Source: an uncultured Bacilli bacterium
GTDB lineage: Bacteria > Bacillota_I > Bacilli_A > RF39 > UBA660
Assembly: GCA_910578745.1 (NCBI GenBank)
Contig: CAJTSN010000040.1
Location: 1 to 14,925, forward strand
Length of the DNA: 14,925 bases
Direction: 5' to 3'
Under the pieces are notes generated by a model that was not told where the DNA came from, searched no databases, and was given only the letters and a program-made list of their open reading frames with translations. Shown here piece after piece: positions 13,811-14,925 of this stretch. A program made the position numbers and the translations under genes. Within the stretch, counting starts at the first letter, position 1. Every line of letters begins with the position of its first letter.

Positions 13811-14256
13811 AAAATTGCCTCACAAAGTTCTTCATATTTTCTACCATAAGCTCGAATACTTATCGTTCGTTTGTCTTCTCCTGTAACTAAAAAATTAATA
13901 TCAATCCTTTCTTTTGGTAATAAGTCCTTTATTGTGTCAGCCCACTCAATAATGACTATACCCCCTTTATCAAAATATTCCTCGACTCCAATTCCATCAC
14001 AATTTCCATTCAAACGATAAACGTCCATATGATACAATGACAGTTCACCATCATATTCCTTTATAATTGAAAAAGTTGGGGATGTCACATTTTCCTTTAT
14101 CTCCATTGCACTTGCAAATGCTTTTGTAAATACAGTTTTCCCACTTCCAAGCTCTCCATTTAAACAAATAACCATATTTGGAAATTTTTCTGATTCCATG
14201 TTTTGTGCGAATTCAATTGTTTCCAATTCATTTTTAACTATCAATTTATATTCCAT
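13807..14256 (-). CDS. tsaE: tRNA threonylcarbamoyladenosine biosynthesis ATPase TsaE
   Basis: A 149-aa P-loop ATPase that drives turnover of the TsaB-TsaD t6A complex. The Walker A GELGSGKT (34-41) is followed by VTSPTFSII (57-65), YHMDVYRL (75-82), EEYF (92-95) and IEWAD (103-107), the ordered TsaE motifs. Length is standard. It is the first gene of the unit. Its ribosome binding site is GTGGTGATAAC, almost the same start context as divIVA, in a register that pairs with the upstream part of the anti-SD. The TGA stop falls inside the tsaB ATG, which also argues that UGA is a stop codon in this organism. Confidence 0.96.
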   Translation of the reverse strand: MEYKLIVKNELETIEFAQNMESEKFPNMVICLNGELGSGKTVFTKAFASAMEIKENVTSPTFSIIKEYDGELSLYHMDVYRLNGNCDGIGVEEYFDKGGIVIIEWADTIKDLLPKERIDINFLVTGEDKRTISIRAYGRKYEELCEAIL

Positions 14257-14271
14257 GTTATCACCACTATC

Positions 14272-14300
14272 ATTATAAACAATTGTACTTACTTTTACAA
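14272..14300 (-). promoter_or_regulatory. Sigma-A promoter of the tsaE-tsaB-rimI-tsaD operon
   Basis: On the minus strand TTGTAA (14295-14300) and a perfect TATAAT (14272-14277) are separated by 17 bp. Initiation near 14265 leaves a leader of about 10 nt holding the GGTGAT ribosome binding site. The same layout is seen for the HD gene at 5618-5646. Confidence 0.8.
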
Positions 14301-14320
14301 TAACTTTAAATAAAAAAAGA

Positions 14321-14338
14321 ATATAGTGTTCGCTATAT
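14321..14338 (-). terminator. Second (distal) terminator-like hairpin after the rRNA operon
   Basis: A 6-bp stem, ATATAG (14321-14326) with CTATAT (14333-14338), and a 6-nt loop, followed on the minus strand by TCTTTTTTT. It stands just upstream of the tsaE promoter and would insulate it from rRNA read-through. Confidence 0.5.
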
Positions 14339-14346
14339 AATATGAT

Positions 14347-14369
14347 AAAACCTTTTTAATAAAAAAAGG
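14347..14369 (-). terminator. First terminator after 5S rRNA
   Basis: A 7-bp stem, CCTTTTT (14351-14357) with AAAAAGG (14363-14369), and a 5-nt loop, followed by TTTTAT on the minus strand. It begins about 12 nt after the 5S 3' end, behind an additional run of nine T. Confidence 0.7.
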
Positions 14370-14380
14370 CAAAAAAAAAG

Positions 14381-14484
14381 ATTGGCAACTTGCTATCTTC
14401 GCTTACACTATTTTCGCCGTTAAAGTGCTTAACTTCTGTGTTCGAGATGGGAACAGGTGTATCCACTTTGCTATCGTCACCAAT
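14381..14484 (-). rRNA. rrf: 5S ribosomal RNA
   Basis: The minus strand holds the conserved 5S core: GGATACACCTGTTCCCATC, then CGAACACAGAAGTTAAGC. The terminal helix closes ATTGG (5' end) with CCAAT (3' end), giving about 104 nt. Most Firmicutes 5S rRNAs are about 115 nt and mollicutes tend to be shorter. It is the last gene of the rRNA operon. Ends are estimated from helix pairing and may be off by a few bases. Confidence 0.93.
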
Positions 14485-14492
14485 ACAATTAT

Positions 14493-14508
14493 AGAGAAAT
14501 AATTCTCT
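14493..14508 (-). repeat. Hairpin in the 23S-5S spacer
   Basis: AGAGAA-ATAA-TTCTCT (plus strand) forms a perfect 6-bp stem with a 4-nt loop. It lies nine bases before the 5S 5' end, a plausible processing signal in the spacer of about 68 nt. No tRNA gene lies in the spacer. Confidence 0.4.
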
Positions 14509-14551
14509 GAAAACATGATAATGTGTATCTCTCAAATTATCCAAAACACTA

Positions 14552-14925
<374 letters not shown>

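Noticed and set aside
14356..14544. 62-codon open frame on the minus strand
   Set aside because: It lies across 5S rRNA and its spacer; it is an accident of rRNA sequence.

Overview
The window is AT-rich bacterial chromosome with tightly packed housekeeping genes, almost all on the minus strand. Strong AGGAGG-type ribosome binding sites, sigma-A-like promoters, two T-box leaders, SepF/DivIVA, a single-chain glycyl-tRNA synthetase and the tsaE-tsaB-rimI-tsaD order point to a low-GC Gram-positive (Bacilli-like) organism. A short 5S rRNA (about 104 nt) and very low GC suggest a lineage near the Mollicutes/Erysipelotrichia/RF39-type gut Bacilli; this placement is inference. UGA appears to be a stop codon, so the mycoplasma code does not apply.

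Layout from left to right. 1-92: N-terminus of a type IV prepilin, with its own promoter. 266-5526: one minus-strand block in the order sepF, divIVA, an isoleucine T-box, a Na+/Ca2+ exchanger family gene and ileS. It runs from a promoter upstream of sepF. 5607-6342: a divergent single-gene unit for an HD-domain nucleotidase-like protein, ending in a terminator shared with the convergent glyQS. 6341-8133: a 62-codon ORF, a compact T-box with its own promoter, and glyQS. 8171-10940: a TGS-domain P-loop kinase plus gapA, transcribed from a promoter whose spacer is a perfect 18-bp palindrome. 10998-11631: clpP on the plus strand with a strong terminator. 11788-14300: the t6A operon tsaE-tsaB-rimI-tsaD. 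14321-14925: the distal end of an rRNA operon (23S 3' end, 5S, tandem terminators).

The genes serve translation (IleRS, GlyRS, t6A37 synthesis, rRNA), cell division (SepF, DivIVA), glycolysis (GapA), proteolysis (ClpP) and nucleotide metabolism (kinase, HD protein). I see no mobile element, CRISPR array, defence locus or convincing new multi-gene system. The interest lies in details: a GxHH in place of HxGH signature in IleRS, an ion exchanger placed between an Ile T-box and ileS, an unusually short glyQS T-box whose promoter overlaps the preceding stop codon, and the palindromic operator-like element in the kinase-gapA promoter. No stretch longer than 300 bases lacks a gene or RNA.
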